From Narthecium ossifragum (Eukaryota; Streptophyta; Magnoliopsida; Dioscoreales; Nartheciaceae), in NCBI GenBank assembly GCA_963920575.1, contig OY986966.1, forward strand, positions 2,376,130 to 2,440,129: a stretch of DNA of 64,000 nt, given 5' to 3'. Of this stretch, positions 34,701 to 46,177 are shown piece by piece; the first letter of the stretch is position 1, and the number at the start of each line of letters is the position of its first letter. Both the position numbers and the translations under genes were made by a program. Below the pieces are notes generated by a model. It saw nothing but the letters and a program-made list of their open reading frames with translations, was not told the origin of the DNA and ran no database searches.

Positions 34701-35250
34701 CGCTTGAAAACAGCAAGAATCCATAAAAATTGAGAAAAAAAATAGAGACGAGCCGCTCGAAATTAGAGAGAAACCTCTAAGAATCATACTCCTATGAGAT
34801 GATCTTCGATGCATTGAACTATCGAAAGAGTTTTTATAGATAGACCAGTCGCCGCTTACATCGCTGGGCATTGAAGAACATGAGAGCCTTGTGAAGTGCC
34901 AAGGTGTAATTATCCGGCGGCGGATGAGGGCGGTGGTGTCGCGGCACGGTCTTGACGATGAGCGTGACAAACCCGGCAAACACACCGGCGGCTAGCAAGG
35001 CCCCAAGTGCCCACAAGAAGACCTTGCGGCTCACAATGAGACATCCTAGATCAACATACTTCTTCTTCTTCCCCTGATCCCCCGGCGCCGCCAACAGCCA
35101 GCTCTGCTGGGTCTCATCCAGCTGCCTCGACGACGTCGACAGCGCCGCCCGATCCAGGTCCTGAAGGTTCCTGCTCCTCTCGTCATCCGTCGCCGAGTCG
35201 GCATTGATCTCCAATGGACCACCCCACGGGTCTCTCCCGTACATACTCAT
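31772..35250 (-). CDS. KOR1: KORRIGAN-type membrane-anchored endo-1,4-beta-glucanase (GH9, class A)
   Basis: Six exons (minus): 35250-34860, 34313-34006, 33916-33455, 32641-32506, 32431-32259 and 32170-31772, about 622 residues, the usual size for KORRIGAN. The cytosolic N-terminus has [18 protein letters not shown] and the [10 protein letters not shown] motif, then a basic stretch and one transmembrane helix (about 72-95, type II). The GH9 catalytic domain follows, with the [12 protein letters not shown] segment (catalytic Asp), [14 protein letters not shown] (His region) and [12 protein letters not shown] (acid Glu region). The C-terminus is proline-rich ([13 protein letters not shown]). 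The family trims glucans in cellulose synthesis at the plasma membrane/Golgi. Two ATGs are possible (35250 or 35244); the second matches the family. All splice phases join. The symbol is by family resemblance. Confidence 0.93.
34411..34782. repeat. Tandem duplication (period about 186 bp) in KOR1 intron 1
   Basis: The copies start at 34411 and 34597 with TCTTTC(T/C)CTA.CAG.GAGAAA. Both contain CCCATCAAAATCAGA, GTCTTGGA.TAAAGGTGGA and GAGACGAG.CGC. Divergence is about 20%, so it is old. It makes up most of the 546-bp intron. Confidence 0.85.
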
Positions 35251-37410
35251 CTCTCTGTACTCCCTTTCCTCTGTTTCTCTCACCCTTTTGCAGACGAAGG
35301 AGGGCAGAACCGGGGAAGAACTCACTGCCCTTTGGCCTCTAGAAAGGAAGGAGATTTAGAGGTGGAGAAAAGTGGCAGCCAAGATTAGTGATACTTTGGG
35401 CAATGGAAAGATAAAAATGGGTGTGAGAGAGCTCTATCAAGGCTGCAGTCAGGGTGGGTGGTGTGGCCTTCGTTTAGCTCATTGGGTGTGTGCCATTGAA
35501 TGCTATAGATGCTCCTGCCCTTCTTTTGGGAAAGAAGGAAAGATACCAAGAGCTGGAGAAGAGTGGAAGCTAAGAATGAGATTATATAACATTAGTGGGA
35601 GTGGGTCTGTGGGCTTTGTTTGTGATTACATGAGTAGTTTGGTGGAGATGGAGATGGATTAATGAGAGGAAAGCTTGCGTCTTTTAAAAAGGTTTTCTGA
35701 GAGACGGGCTGGAAAACAGTGGGGAGGAGACGACGGGTGGTCAAGAGAACGCATGTTCGGAGACGACAGCGTTCCATGGCGCATATGATATCTAGTGTGT
35801 GGCTCGTGTGGCGACCACTTGCTTTAATTAGTTTACTTTGGATTTTATTGCGCTTAAACAATTAAAGCAGTTGGATTCTATCCGTTAGAAATTTGGAATA
35901 TATATCTTATATCTATTATATAAGATTAATTTTTATAAATTAGGATGTGATCAATCTATTTTCTCATCCGTGATAGTTGAATCACATAAAGAAAAGAAGA
36001 AAAAAGGACACGTGACAGCTGAGTTATGAAAATGAAAGAAAATAGATGACAATGAGTGTGAGTGGTTTCCCGGGGCCACCTAGTTATATATAGTAGGCGA
36101 GAGAATGAGCACGTCCAGAGTTTTGCATTTTAATACCTTAATAAAAATGAAATCTTTTTTTTGAGATACCTAAGATGGCTTTTTCCTATCAAATTGATTT
36201 TTAGACTGTAATATGAATATAAACACCCATTATAGTTAAATAAAGTTCATCTTAACTCGCAATACATCCACTTTAGATCCAATATTCAATTTTCCTCTTC
36301 TGAAAAAATGAATACATATCGTAGATGGAGCGCATAATATGTTTTATCTATACACATAACTAGTGAGCCCCATAATAACCAAAACCCCCCCCCCCCTCAT
36401 CCTATCTCTCTCCCTGCTAACTCCATATGTCACGTGTCAACACCAAAATAGAAAAGAGATAAAATGATAATCCACCTTGCATTATAATATGGATTAGGTA
36501 AGACCACCTGCCCCCACTACCCCCTAACCATCCACTGCCACTGCCCCCTCTCTCCTCCCTCTCTCTATAACTCAGCCCACCCCTACTGCCCCCACTCCAT
36601 GACTCAGTTCCTACGTGTCCTCCTTTTTTTATGACTCAGCTATCACATGTGAGAAAATATATAAATAAAATTATGACGTATAAAAACTTGATCTTATATA
36701 ATAGATTACGTAACACCATATCGAGTTAGCAATCATCTCTAGATGTCTTACAACGTGCACCCTGAGATATGTTGTCGACCAAATACGACTAATTTGCTAA
36801 GCTGTCTCACGAAATTGATGTTGTATCATGTAGTACATCTAAGGCCTTGTTTGGCCCTAGTTGAATGTCCAGTTGCACGGTTACGACAACCAAACAGCCA
36901 GCATCCGAATGGAGTCCAGCCATGACTGAGCTGTCCGAAGCATCCGGAGTAACGTCCCAAAACCGCGGATTTAGGGGACCTAATTGGTTCGGACAATGAC
37001 GTTGGCCCATGGACCCAAGGCGTCGTAGCTTAGCGGCTAACGCGGACTCTCTTTGGTGGGACCCGTTAGAAGAGAGAGAGTGTGTGTGAGACAGCTGGTG
37101 AGTGGTGACTGGTCGATGGTGCTCATCACATGCTTCAGCTGACACCCTACTCAAAGCGCGTTACATGTGACATGCTAATAAATGCATTCAGAGCTTCATC
37201 TGCTAGAGCGAGTACGTGCGTCTTCTCATCATCCACCGTTCACTTCCCAGTCGATAAAGTGATCTCGAGACAAATGTACGGTGGGATGGGTGTAGACCAC
37301 GCGAATACTACAGAGGCGTGTCGTAATAAACGATCCATACTGGCGGGTTCGGATTCGGATTCGGATTTGGATCCGTATGGCATCCGACTCCCTACTGACC
37401 CCTATAGACC
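35251..37410. other. KOR1 upstream region and intergenic spacer
   Basis: No gene is recognised. Open frames on either side of 35400 and at 36807-37154 lack any family resemblance. A C-run lies at 36390-36399 and a GA/TG-rich run at 37070-37089. GGATTCGGATTCGGATTTGG lies at about 37349-37370. An inverted-repeat element may occupy 35911-36707. Confidence 0.4.
35911..36707. mobile_element. Possible TIR element (about 0.8 kb) upstream of KOR1
   Basis: TCTATTATATAAGATTAATT with TTTATA after it (from 35912) matches the inverse of the right segment ending at 36706 (TCTATTATATAAGATCAAGT, then TTTTATA). The inside is non-coding, with CT/CCCC-rich text at 36500-36600. Target duplication was not found. 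Confidence 0.45.
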
Positions 37411-37416
37411 TCTGGC

Positions 37417-37430
37417 CTTTTCCCGCCAAT
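37417..37430. promoter_or_regulatory. E2F-like site
   Basis: TTTTCCCGCCAAT matches the E2F/DP consensus (TTTSSCGS), and ACTATAAATG follows 8-10 bp later. Such sites mark S-phase and DNA-metabolism genes in plants. Here it stands directly before the unrecognised frame at 37444. Confidence 0.45.
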
Positions 37431-37443
37431 ATTTCGACTATAA

Positions 37444-40400
37444 ATGGCGTCGATGTCATCTCTTCTTGTGTCCGATCACGAGAAATCCAGAAATCCTCGT
37501 CTTCTATCTCTCATCTCGATGCCGCCGACGACGTACGATCCCCTCTTCCCTCTGTCAAATTCGTATAACTTTGTCGGCGACGGCCAGTTCAAGATCCGTG
37601 CACCAATTGAACATTCTTTCTTTATTAGTGCCTTTTAGAAATAATTTAGGGTTCTAAATTTCGTGAATGTTAAGAGCTTGGAAGGGTTTATGCATTTGGA
37701 AGTGATCTCGGGATGAAGTTATTAGAATACACTCCTCTAAACGGGTACAGATTTCTGTTGAGTTGTATTGTTAGCGTGATCAAGAAGTGCTTTTTAATAA
37801 CTCAATAACGAGATAACGATGTCTCTCTTTCAGCATTAATCTTTTCCTCAGTGATTTGAATCTTGGAGAAAGTACTATCAAAGGAACTCTGGAAGCATTT
37901 TCCCCTAAGGAATATCATGAGTTACAGAGTTCTTTAACAATAGTTTCATGTGATGAAGTGGATGATGGTTTGTGTCTGGTTTTTAGGCAAGCATACAAAA
38001 TTTTCCCAGAAGCTATCTTTTAGATTAGAGCGTGAGGTACGTTCTTGACTTTTGGTCTAAAGCTACTTGTTTCTTGCTGCAGTTGTTAATAAAAACCACA
38101 ATGGAGCTGGACTTCGTTGTTTTATTTCCGTATGTGATTTTGCAAACCCGATGTGCCTTATGCCGTCGTTTGAGGAAGTGGAGAATTGCCAGGATATGAA
38201 TCATCATGATATGAGATACAGGTCTATGTTCTATTTCTTACCAAGATATTTGAAAAGCACTTCGGAAGTTAGTATATAAGTTGCTTCTACCTATTTTGTG
38301 GTTGGAAGAATAATGGTGCAAAAAGTTGGGCAAAACTTGTTCGAAGGGGAGAATGTGGCAGAACATCCAAAAATTAAGACAAGGCACAGTATAGTAAAAC
38401 CATTGAGTTATTTTTCCTTTCCTAGATGGCGGGATGGTATCGAACTGATCAGTGAAGATTTGGACTTTTGTAGCATATTTGATTTTAATTTGGCCATCAG
38501 CTAGTCCGTCTCATTTATAGCTTGCTGCGTGGAATTTTTCCTGCTTTGGAGTATTTTTTTCTGATTATCTGAACTAAGTTATCTTTTCTGTATGTGGAAC
38601 TTTCTGCCCAACTTGTCTACTACTTTAATCCAGTCATACTTTCCATCCCTTTGGTAGCAATATTTTTTCTTTCATGAGATTGCTTTCCGATCTTGTTAAG
38701 CCTGTTGACACTCTGTTTGGCTCCCCTGGTACTAGTTCACAACCTCGATTATGGATGCTTGATGGATAACTTCAACTACGTTTAATGAAGCACAGGGGTA
38801 TCTAGCCTGTTATTGCATGCTCCATCATTAGTAACCTTTGTTGTCTGAGTACACCAAATGATTCTTTATGTCGCGCCCCGACCCGCGAAGGCCCAACCAG
38901 ACCGGACGACGTGAACCGGAACCTAACTAATGCGGAATAATTTTGACGAGGGGTTCCCTCTAATCTACTAGTCTCCCTAAACAATTCATAAGCACCCTTA
39001 TTAAAACAAAGATTAACAACCTCAAAAGAAATATAATATAATATTCAAATCCTTAAAAAGGATTTACATAATATACAATCACACTCCCGTAGGAGGCTAA
39101 CTAACAAAAAAAGGGTAGACAGATGATCACCGCTCCTCAACACCGTCAGACGCCGTCGCGCCACCAAACACCTGCCCGGTAGGGGCTACTGAAGAAGAGC
39201 TGACGCCTGCACCTGCAAAACGCAGCCCGGGTAGGAGTGAGCATAAAACTCAGTAGGGTTCTACACTACGACACACACAGAGGAGGGAACTCAACAGTGT
39301 CGCCCCCAAGTAAGGTCTGGGTGTACACAGGGGTCCCATAACCCCACCGCGTGTCCATGAGGTCCACGATCATGATCTTCCAGAAGAACTGGTCACATGA
39401 TGGGTCACGCTAAGTAAGCAGGGAACAACACTGCTAACTTACAAGCAGGTAACCGGCACTGCTGGCGGGAAATGACACTGCTGAGTAGGCACGCCCTCTA
39501 CTCAAGAGTCGTTATAACTGGACATCGGCTACACCTCAGAACCCGACTCGAGGCCGATACGACCTCTAAATCATCGATCAACATGTATTGAAGTCATATA
39601 AGCCTATCATTGATATCGACTGAATACTACAATCCAACTTGGACCTTGCTACCCTCCACGGTCCTAGAGCTAATCCGAACTACCCGAAAGCCTCGATCGG
39701 CGATCGACCCATCACCCACGCCCTAACCTTATGCATCTAATGCACAATAGAATGCATGCTATGATCATACGCATGCAAGAGATAGGCATGCAACAGTATG
39801 ATAAAAGCAACACACAAGTCTAACTGGATCGCTGCAGCGGACCTACCAACCGCTACCAGCCAATCCGCAGCGGGTCCCGGCATTACGACGGCACCGCGAA
39901 ATAACCCCGAAAACTTAGATGAACATATAATATTATTAATAACACCAAGATTCTCTAATTAGGGGCTAAGTGACCTCGTCGATCCGACGTCCAAACGACG
40001 TCGAATTCGAGATCCAACTCAGACACCCGCAGATAAACATGCTGGATTCGAGATCCAACTCAGACACCCGCAGATCAACATGCTGGGATCAACATATCCA
40101 AAATCGGGAAACATCAGACGGCTAGATTACCCGTAAAATCACTAATCAAAACCACCAATCTCACTGATTATCTTTAATTGCTGCAACGCAGCCCATCAGT
40201 AGGCAATTCATAACAAATCATAGATAAATCAGAAAATTATGAAACTAGTTGGGTCTGAGAGTAGATTCCAATATCTACAACTCTCATGTTCATCATAACC
40301 CAAGATCATGCATGCACAGACCGGAAAATGCGCCGTAAACCGACTGTTCTTCAAGAACAGAGAAACCGGAAAATCCGAGATTAAACATGCTAAAAGCCTA

Positions 40401-41512
40401 CTAAAAACTCAATCAAATCTTATGAAACTCAAATCAGTTATTAAGATAAGCAAGAGGCATCTAACAACACCAAGAACAACTAGATCTACCGGCTAGATCA
40501 AGAGAAAACCCCCATATTAACCCAAGTAGGTAGAAACCTACCGGAAACGCTAATTCTCGACTGATTCCCCACGGTACGCCCACCAAACCGGCTTCCAACC
40601 AAGCCAAAGATCTTCCTCTCGCTGCCACGAGTCCAACAAGCCTTCAAGCACCCAAAAAGATGGCCGGAGGAGGGAGAACGGAGGGGAAGAAGAAGACATG
40701 AAGCAAACCGGAAAAGCAGGGGAGGTCGCAGGCTATTTATAGGCTCGAGTCCGATCGATCGGTCCAAGGACCGATCGATCGGACTGGGCCAGGTTAAGTC
40801 AGTTCGCATCCTTATTTGGACACGTCGGCCGCGCTGACCACCGACACAAGTTCGATCGGTCGCTCTAAGGAGCGATCGATCGTACACGGGCCGCCAGCTG
40901 CCCCAAAAACAGGCTTCTGCTCGCCCGAGCTTGGATCTTTCGATCCCAAACCCGCCTAGGGTTCTAGCAAACACATAAATCAAACATAGGAGCTGTGTGT
41001 GCACCACGCGAGTGTGAAACAAACCGACAAGAAGCAATTTACCAAATTGCCCGCGGTCCACAACGAGCCACGAATCCGACCCAAGCGGTTGACCCAGAGT
41101 AGAAGAACAGTTTCTCACACTTTATCTTGCTTTCTCAGCTTTGAACATATGTCTTCTTTTGGGACTTGATTTGCTGGTTATTTTGTCGAAATATTGGTGT
41201 GTGCTCTTGTTATGATTGCACTACGTGCAAATTGAAATTCTAAAATACCTGCATCCTGAAATCATTTTTTTCTCAATGTATTCTGCATTGATTCTTTGTA
41301 CAGAGTGTCATACATTGGTGTTTTTTGTTTGGAATAATTATGGATCTGAGGGGATTACCCTGTGAACAGAGAGTTCAAGAAATATTTCGTTGCATCTGCA
41401 TATTCCCACTTTGTCATTGTAGTCTTAATTATATGTATGCTGAAGGTTTTCTTGTTGAGTAGATGATCGACGAAGAGGAAGACGATGACATATTCGATGG
41501 TATGGATGTCTG
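37444..41512 (+). other. Possible unrecognised gene, interrupted by a solo LTR
   Basis: An ATG at 37444 opens a frame of 64 codons containing PPTTYDPLFPLSNSYNFVGD. If spliced at 37578 (GT) to the acceptor before 37836 it continues as INLFLSDLNLGESTIKGTLE and SPKEYHELQSSLTIVSCDEV. A possible third exon starts at about 38082 (NKNHNGAGLRCFISVCDFAN). At 41462-41512, after an acceptor-like TAG, MIDEEEDDDIFDGMDV ends in a stop. Splicing is unproven and I know no matching family. The E2F-like site upstream and the acidic tail hint at a nuclear protein. The 2.25-kb solo LTR (38869-41119) would lie in an intron. Confidence 0.3.
38869..41119 (+). mobile_element. Solo LTR (2,251 bp) with 5-bp target duplication CTTTA
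   Basis: The sequence begins TGTCGCGCCCCGACCCG and ends TTTCTCACA. CTTTA stands on both sides (38864-38868 and 41120-41124). TG...CA ends with a 5-bp duplication and no internal genes define a solo LTR left by recombination of a full retrotransposon. A second copy in opposite orientation lies at 46178-48577. Palindromes such as CCGATCGATCGG occur at about 40750-40785 and 40853-40882. The 206-codon frame on the minus strand (40498-41118) is LTR sequence, although a related frame exists in the other copy. Confidence 0.93.
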
Positions 41513-42809
41513 ATCAGTGATCTCCAACACAAGATGTAAGATCTGGCTAGCATTGTCAATGTACTTCCTTGTGTGTATGCTCAGGCACGCGAGAGATGGC
41601 AGCTTAGGACTTGCATCTGTAGATTTTGCCGGTGGTGAATGTTACAGTGGTTGGCTGCTAGCCGTCTGATATGTTGTTGTTCTCTGTTGAAATTCCACTG
41701 GTGTTTATATCTCATTCATGTGGCTAACTGATGGATAGGATTCATTGTTTGGTGCTTGCTGTATAAGAAAGGCCATCCTGATCTGATGCTGTAGACATTG
41801 CTGACCCCTTCTTGACCTTTGCATGCAACAGGCTTCTGATCCGATCCACCCTGGACTAGAAAGTCAGGTAATCTAGATCCGATAATGTTATGCTGGATCT
41901 AAATCGATCTATCGGGTTCCGAGATCGATCTATTTATCCACCCGGATCCGATAACTCTGATATACGCAGGCTCTGCCGCTCTGGAGTCCCCCATCGGCGG
42001 CTGCGATCTCCCGGCTGCTTCTACTCTCCGCGTGTTGGGGTTTCTCAGCGGCAGCCAGCGAGCTACTCTCCTATAAGGTTCGTTCCATGGAATTGATTTC
42101 GAAGCCCTAAACCTTCTTCTTTCTCCGATCTATTACCTATTTGGGGTTAGGGCTTCTTCTTTCGTTACCTTAAATGGGGGATCCTTCCCGATTCCCGTGG
42201 CTTAGATCGAATGCAGCTGGTAGGAATGCTTCAAGTTTTGGTTTGTTTTCTAACGAGGTATCTTAGGGGAGCATTGTCACGACTAAGAGTTAATGAATGT
42301 TAAAGTTCAGAAGTATCAATGATTCTTATACTGTCCATTAGGTCACACTGGATGCTTTATGCGGCATCTGCATAACAATTTTTAATTTTTGTTCAGTTCA
42401 AAGTCCGAGTGTATTGATTGAGGAGAGGAGTGATGTGGAGTTTGATTGAATTATGCGCCATTGAGATCGGAATGAAGGTTTTGCACAAGATATGGAAATG
42501 GGAGGTGGATGGTGGTGCGTAAAGCGATTGGATAGTGACCTTTGACAGAGGATAATATGGGCGCCTCGGTGGCAGTCATATTAGATGTAGTAGGTACTGA
42601 TCTAAGGAGGTTTTACATTGCCTTTGCATCAATAAAACGAACTGGTTTCTTATTGCGGCAATGGTGCAGTAGTGGTCATGTTTGCTTGAATTCTTCATGA
42701 GGCTAAGACTTGCCTCTGTAATTTTTCATATTTCATTTCGGTTGAAAGTATGACACATTCGATGCAGGTTTCTTCATTTTTCCTTTTTCTGCTTGTACAG
42801 GTTCGTGTC

Positions 42810-44113
42810 ATGGCGGTGCCTGGGAGATCCATGCTATACTCGCTTCTGCTGTTCATCATCATCCTTTCACTTCTGGAAATGTATAGGGGGGTGTTTGCAT
42901 CTTCTGAGTTGTTGACTATAGCTGGTGGCTTTGTTAGCTCCCTTTTATTTGTTGTGGTGCTAACTGTAAGTTACTGAATGACATTTACACCTTTTATATA
43001 CATATAGAACCTATGTTACATTACATTTATACCCCTCGTGCTTGTACTCGCTGTTGTAGGACGAATATTATTTTATCAGATATTGTTGAAATCCTTAACA
43101 GTGGGTTGTTTATTATAATTTGCAGTTCTTGAATAGTGATTATGCACAGGTTGCTCATTCTTTAAGTGCGAGTTAACAAAGTTGGAAGTCTTATCAAATG
43201 CATAATATTCCTTGTTCTTTGGTCAAGCTAGTGATGTCCAGCAAATTCATTTCATTGTTTGCTCATATGCAGTTGATCAAAATTGCTAGCTGCTATCACT
43301 ATGTTGTATTAGATACATATTATTGCATATAAATCCAATGTGGTGCATTTTCTTGTTACCTTAAATTTCGGCATTGAAATATTGGGTCACTTTTGTTTTT
43401 TTTTTTTTTTGATAATTTCATGCTATTATGCTGTGCCTTAATCTTACTGCATTAAGACGGTATTGCATGATATTAAGGAGATTTTACTATTGCAACATAT
43501 AAGCTTAGGCAAACTGGAATCTTCATCCTGGGGATTTGACTTGATGGTTTCTTTTGCAGTTCGTTGGAAACTATCAGGAATCGTGTGGTGATCGAACAGG
43601 ATGGGGTGCTGGTGAGCATAGTGAGGTTTGTGCATTTTCAATATAGATGTTGTGCTCTTGAAACTCACTCTTTGTCATCTTGTGACTTCAGTTTTATTGG
43701 CGGAAACTGTTGCTCTTGTTGCTGCCAGCACGGTTCATCGTGTTTGTATTACGACATGGTATTGCACTCATCTTAAATGTCACATACCTACTATTATTAA
43801 CAGTTCACTTGTATTTGGGACTTCATGTATCTGTCCTATCAGTTGATGTACTTTCTCTTTCTGTGGGAGTATCTAATTAGCCTCAAATTCTATTGGGTAT
43901 TAGTGTGTGCAGCATCAATAATCACTTCTAAAAAATGCTTCTAGCTTATTTCTAGACACCTCTTTTATAACAAAGAGTAACTCAATTGTTACCCTTCTGT
44001 TGTCTCTTCCCTGTGTTTGCAGCTTCTTATTTTCGGCTGGATTCCTTTATGAAATAAACAAGCTTTCAGGGATGATGCAAACGAAAGTTGAAACAAAAGC
44101 CAAGCGTTACTGA
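42810..44113 (+). CDS. KRTCAP2: KRTCAP2 homologue (oligosaccharyltransferase complex subunit)
   Basis: Exons: 42810-42965, 43560-43611, 43692-43758 and 44023-44113, 121 residues with a stop TGA at 44111. The acceptor at 42799-42800 implies a separate 5' non-coding exon, probably within 41900-42075 (GC/CT-rich, ending before AAGGTTCG). The protein is small and membrane-embedded. It has an N-terminal helix (SMLYSLLLFIIILSL), a second one around SSLLFVVVLTFVGNY, then QESCGDRTGWGAV, AETVALVAASTVHRVCITTC and FLFSAGFLYEINKLSG, ending in a basic tail (KAKRY) of ER type. These match plant KRTCAP2 proteins, which in animals belong to the STT3A OST complex. A role in N-glycosylation is by homology. Confidence 0.9.
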
Positions 44114-45030
44114 AGTAGAACACAGCTTTATGCGCCGGAGGTTATATGAATGCTACCCCATGCAGAAGGGGAACTTTTAATTAGATATTGCTGTCTTGTT
44201 TTTCACATGAAACAGTCTTATTTAGGTGACATCATGTCTGCCCAAATTTGGGGCTCCCGTGAATTATACTGAATCCCATAAGCCAATCAGTTCAGATGGC
44301 TTGCATTTTGAATAGGATTCTGGGTTGTTGTCTTCATCAAGAAAAGGCCCGGTGGAAGAAGATGAGGTTTCTTGTCTGTTTAAGGTGACCAAAATGATGT
44401 TTATTTTACCGGATGATAGTGATGGAAATCTCATGATCCTTCTTCTTGATTGCTAGCTCAACTTTTTGCATGTGGTCATGTTCTAACTGTGAAATTGGGC
44501 GACGACGTGTTACCCCTCATGTGGTTGATCGAGGGCTGCTTGCACATGCCCTGGCAATCAGGTTGCGAAGGTTGAAACTGGAAATCTCTTTTAGGAAGAA
44601 AGGGATAGGAGCTTGGTTGCCTGAAGCATCTTATCTGGACACCCAAGAATTATTGCTCGTACCAAACATTAGGTTGCTGGTTTTGGTGTCTTCCTGCAGG
44701 GATATAACTCTTATAGCTAATCTCAGTGCCCTGCTATCGGAATTTCGTTTTAGTATATCGACTGTGCAAAGGGCCTGTTTAACAGTATTGTTAGAGTGAT
44801 TTCAATGATCTTCTGCTTTATCAAGAACTTTTATTGATTCTAGGGATGAGTTGAATCCCGTGATTAAGTCGAAGTTCATAAGAGTTAAAGGAGCAATCGA
44901 CATGGACGTCACATAATTGCTGCAGTCCTTTTCAAGATTCAGAGATGCCGTAGTCCTTTTCAAGATTCAGAGATGCCGTGCCCTCTAAATCTGATGCTTA
45001 TAATTCCGTGACATTCCATTCTACTCTTTT
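44114..45030 (+). other. 3' region of the KRTCAP2 gene and spacer
   Basis: It contains a 117-codon frame (44446-44799) without family resemblance. Two tandem 28-bp units (AGTCCTTTTCAAGATTCAGA...) lie at 44924-44951 and 44952-44979. No gene is recognised. Confidence 0.45.
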
Positions 45031-45189
45031 CTTTGGGGATTTTGCACTTTGGTATCTGTAATTTCAGAAGATGGTAATTTACACCGAGCATTTTAAAATA
45101 AAAAAATTTAATACCCTATCTTTTATATGACAATGAGATACCGGGCCTGACCTGGACTCGGACGGTGTTACCTCTCGTGACAGAAAACC

Positions 45190-45700
45190 GCTCACATGCG
45201 AGGGGTTTGTTTGTTGTGAGCAATCACCTCCACCTCGTCATCATCCAACACCCTACGATAGACATTCTCGTACCCTCCTTTCCCGATGATGTTGTTGCAC
45301 GAGAAGTTCTTGGTGGCTGACTTGATCTCCTCGAACTTGAATTTGACCAATGTGGTGCTCTCTGATAGCATCGCCGTCGAGCTCTCTGGCTGGACCAATT
45401 GCCTCTTTTTAATCGCCTGTTGGTGACGATGTCTTCTGAGCGCAAGCTAGATGTTGCAAACTAGATGTCGCAAACACCGAAGGGCCAAGCAGGGGTGGAA
45501 CCTGACGAAGGCGACGAGGGAGGCGTGAGCGTGGAGGAATTGAGGAGGAAGAGGCGGAGAGTGGTGCAGTCGTTGGTGGGGCTGAGGGAGTTGAGCTCTG
45601 CCCCGGCGTAGATGGCAGTGTACGAAGCGCAGTCGGAGACGTTGCCGACCTGGGGGTCGGGGAGGTACGCCATGGTGACGCGGTTCAAGCTCGTTGTGCA
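45190..45700 (-). pseudogene. Captured fragments of an RKF3-like receptor kinase
   Basis: The minus-strand frame at 45398-45192 reads TLVKFKFEEIKSATKNFSCN followed by NIIGKGGYENVYRRVLDDDE. It is the start of a kinase domain closely resembling the RKF3 subfamily (KF.FD.IK.ATKNFSRDNIIGRGGYGNVYKGVL); the invariant glycine of GGYG is E here. Upstream (45688-45464) another frame gives VTMAYLPDPQVGNVSDCASY and TAIYAGAELNSLSPTNDC, which suits the extracellular domain of the same family (less certain). The membrane segment and the rest of the kinase are missing, so it is inert. Confidence 0.65.
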
Positions 45701-46029
45701 AGGTTCTGTTTAAATCCTACCATCTATTTATGTTCTACCATCCTCCCAACGACCAAGATTTGTCCAATTTAGTGTACATCATGCCACATCATTAGTAGCT
45801 TATACAAACCCATTTTAAGCCACGACCCTAGATATCTCCTCCCTCTCTTTCACGTTGCCCCATCTCCCCCATCTCCTCCCTCTCTCTCACGTTGCCCTGC
45901 ATCTCGCCGTCGCCCCGGATCTCCTCCCCGTCGACACCCCGCATCTCACCGCCGCCCCAGATCTTCTCCTCGTCATAGCCGCAACTCCTCATCGTTGCCG
46001 CCCCATCATCTCCTCTCCTCCACCGTTGC

Positions 46030-46177
46030 TAGCCATAATATGAAACCATTAATGATATCCATGACATCTTGCGAGTTCGACTCCACCACCAAACACCCAA
46101 TCCCCTCCTCTCTTGCGCATGCCAGAGCCACCTCAATCGCCATCAACTCAGCTGCTAGAACATCATGTGCTAGTACT
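46030..46177 (-). pseudogene. LINE fragment, RNase H part (left of the solo LTR)
   Basis: Read on the minus strand: VLAAELMAIEVALACAREEG, then CLVVESNSQDVMDIINGF, the middle of a plant LINE RNase H domain. It continues directly from the fragment at 48578-49523 once the solo LTR is removed. There is no poly(A) tail, so the LINE is cut at its 3' side near 46030. Confidence 0.75.

Noticed and set aside
37130..37657. 175-codon plus-strand frame
   Set aside because: It spans the E2F-like site and probable promoter in a different frame; contains SDSDSD from a GGATTC repeat and no domain.
40498..41118. 206-codon minus-strand frame, with a related 222-codon frame at 46113-46781
   Set aside because: Both lie in solo LTR copies. 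They share a stretch like GQFGKL...VHT because the LTRs are homologous, but match no protein family and are broken by stops at different places.
44446..44799. A 117-codon gene downstream of the KRTCAP2 homologue
   Set aside because: No family resemblance, no promoter or splice context; probably chance within a 3' region.
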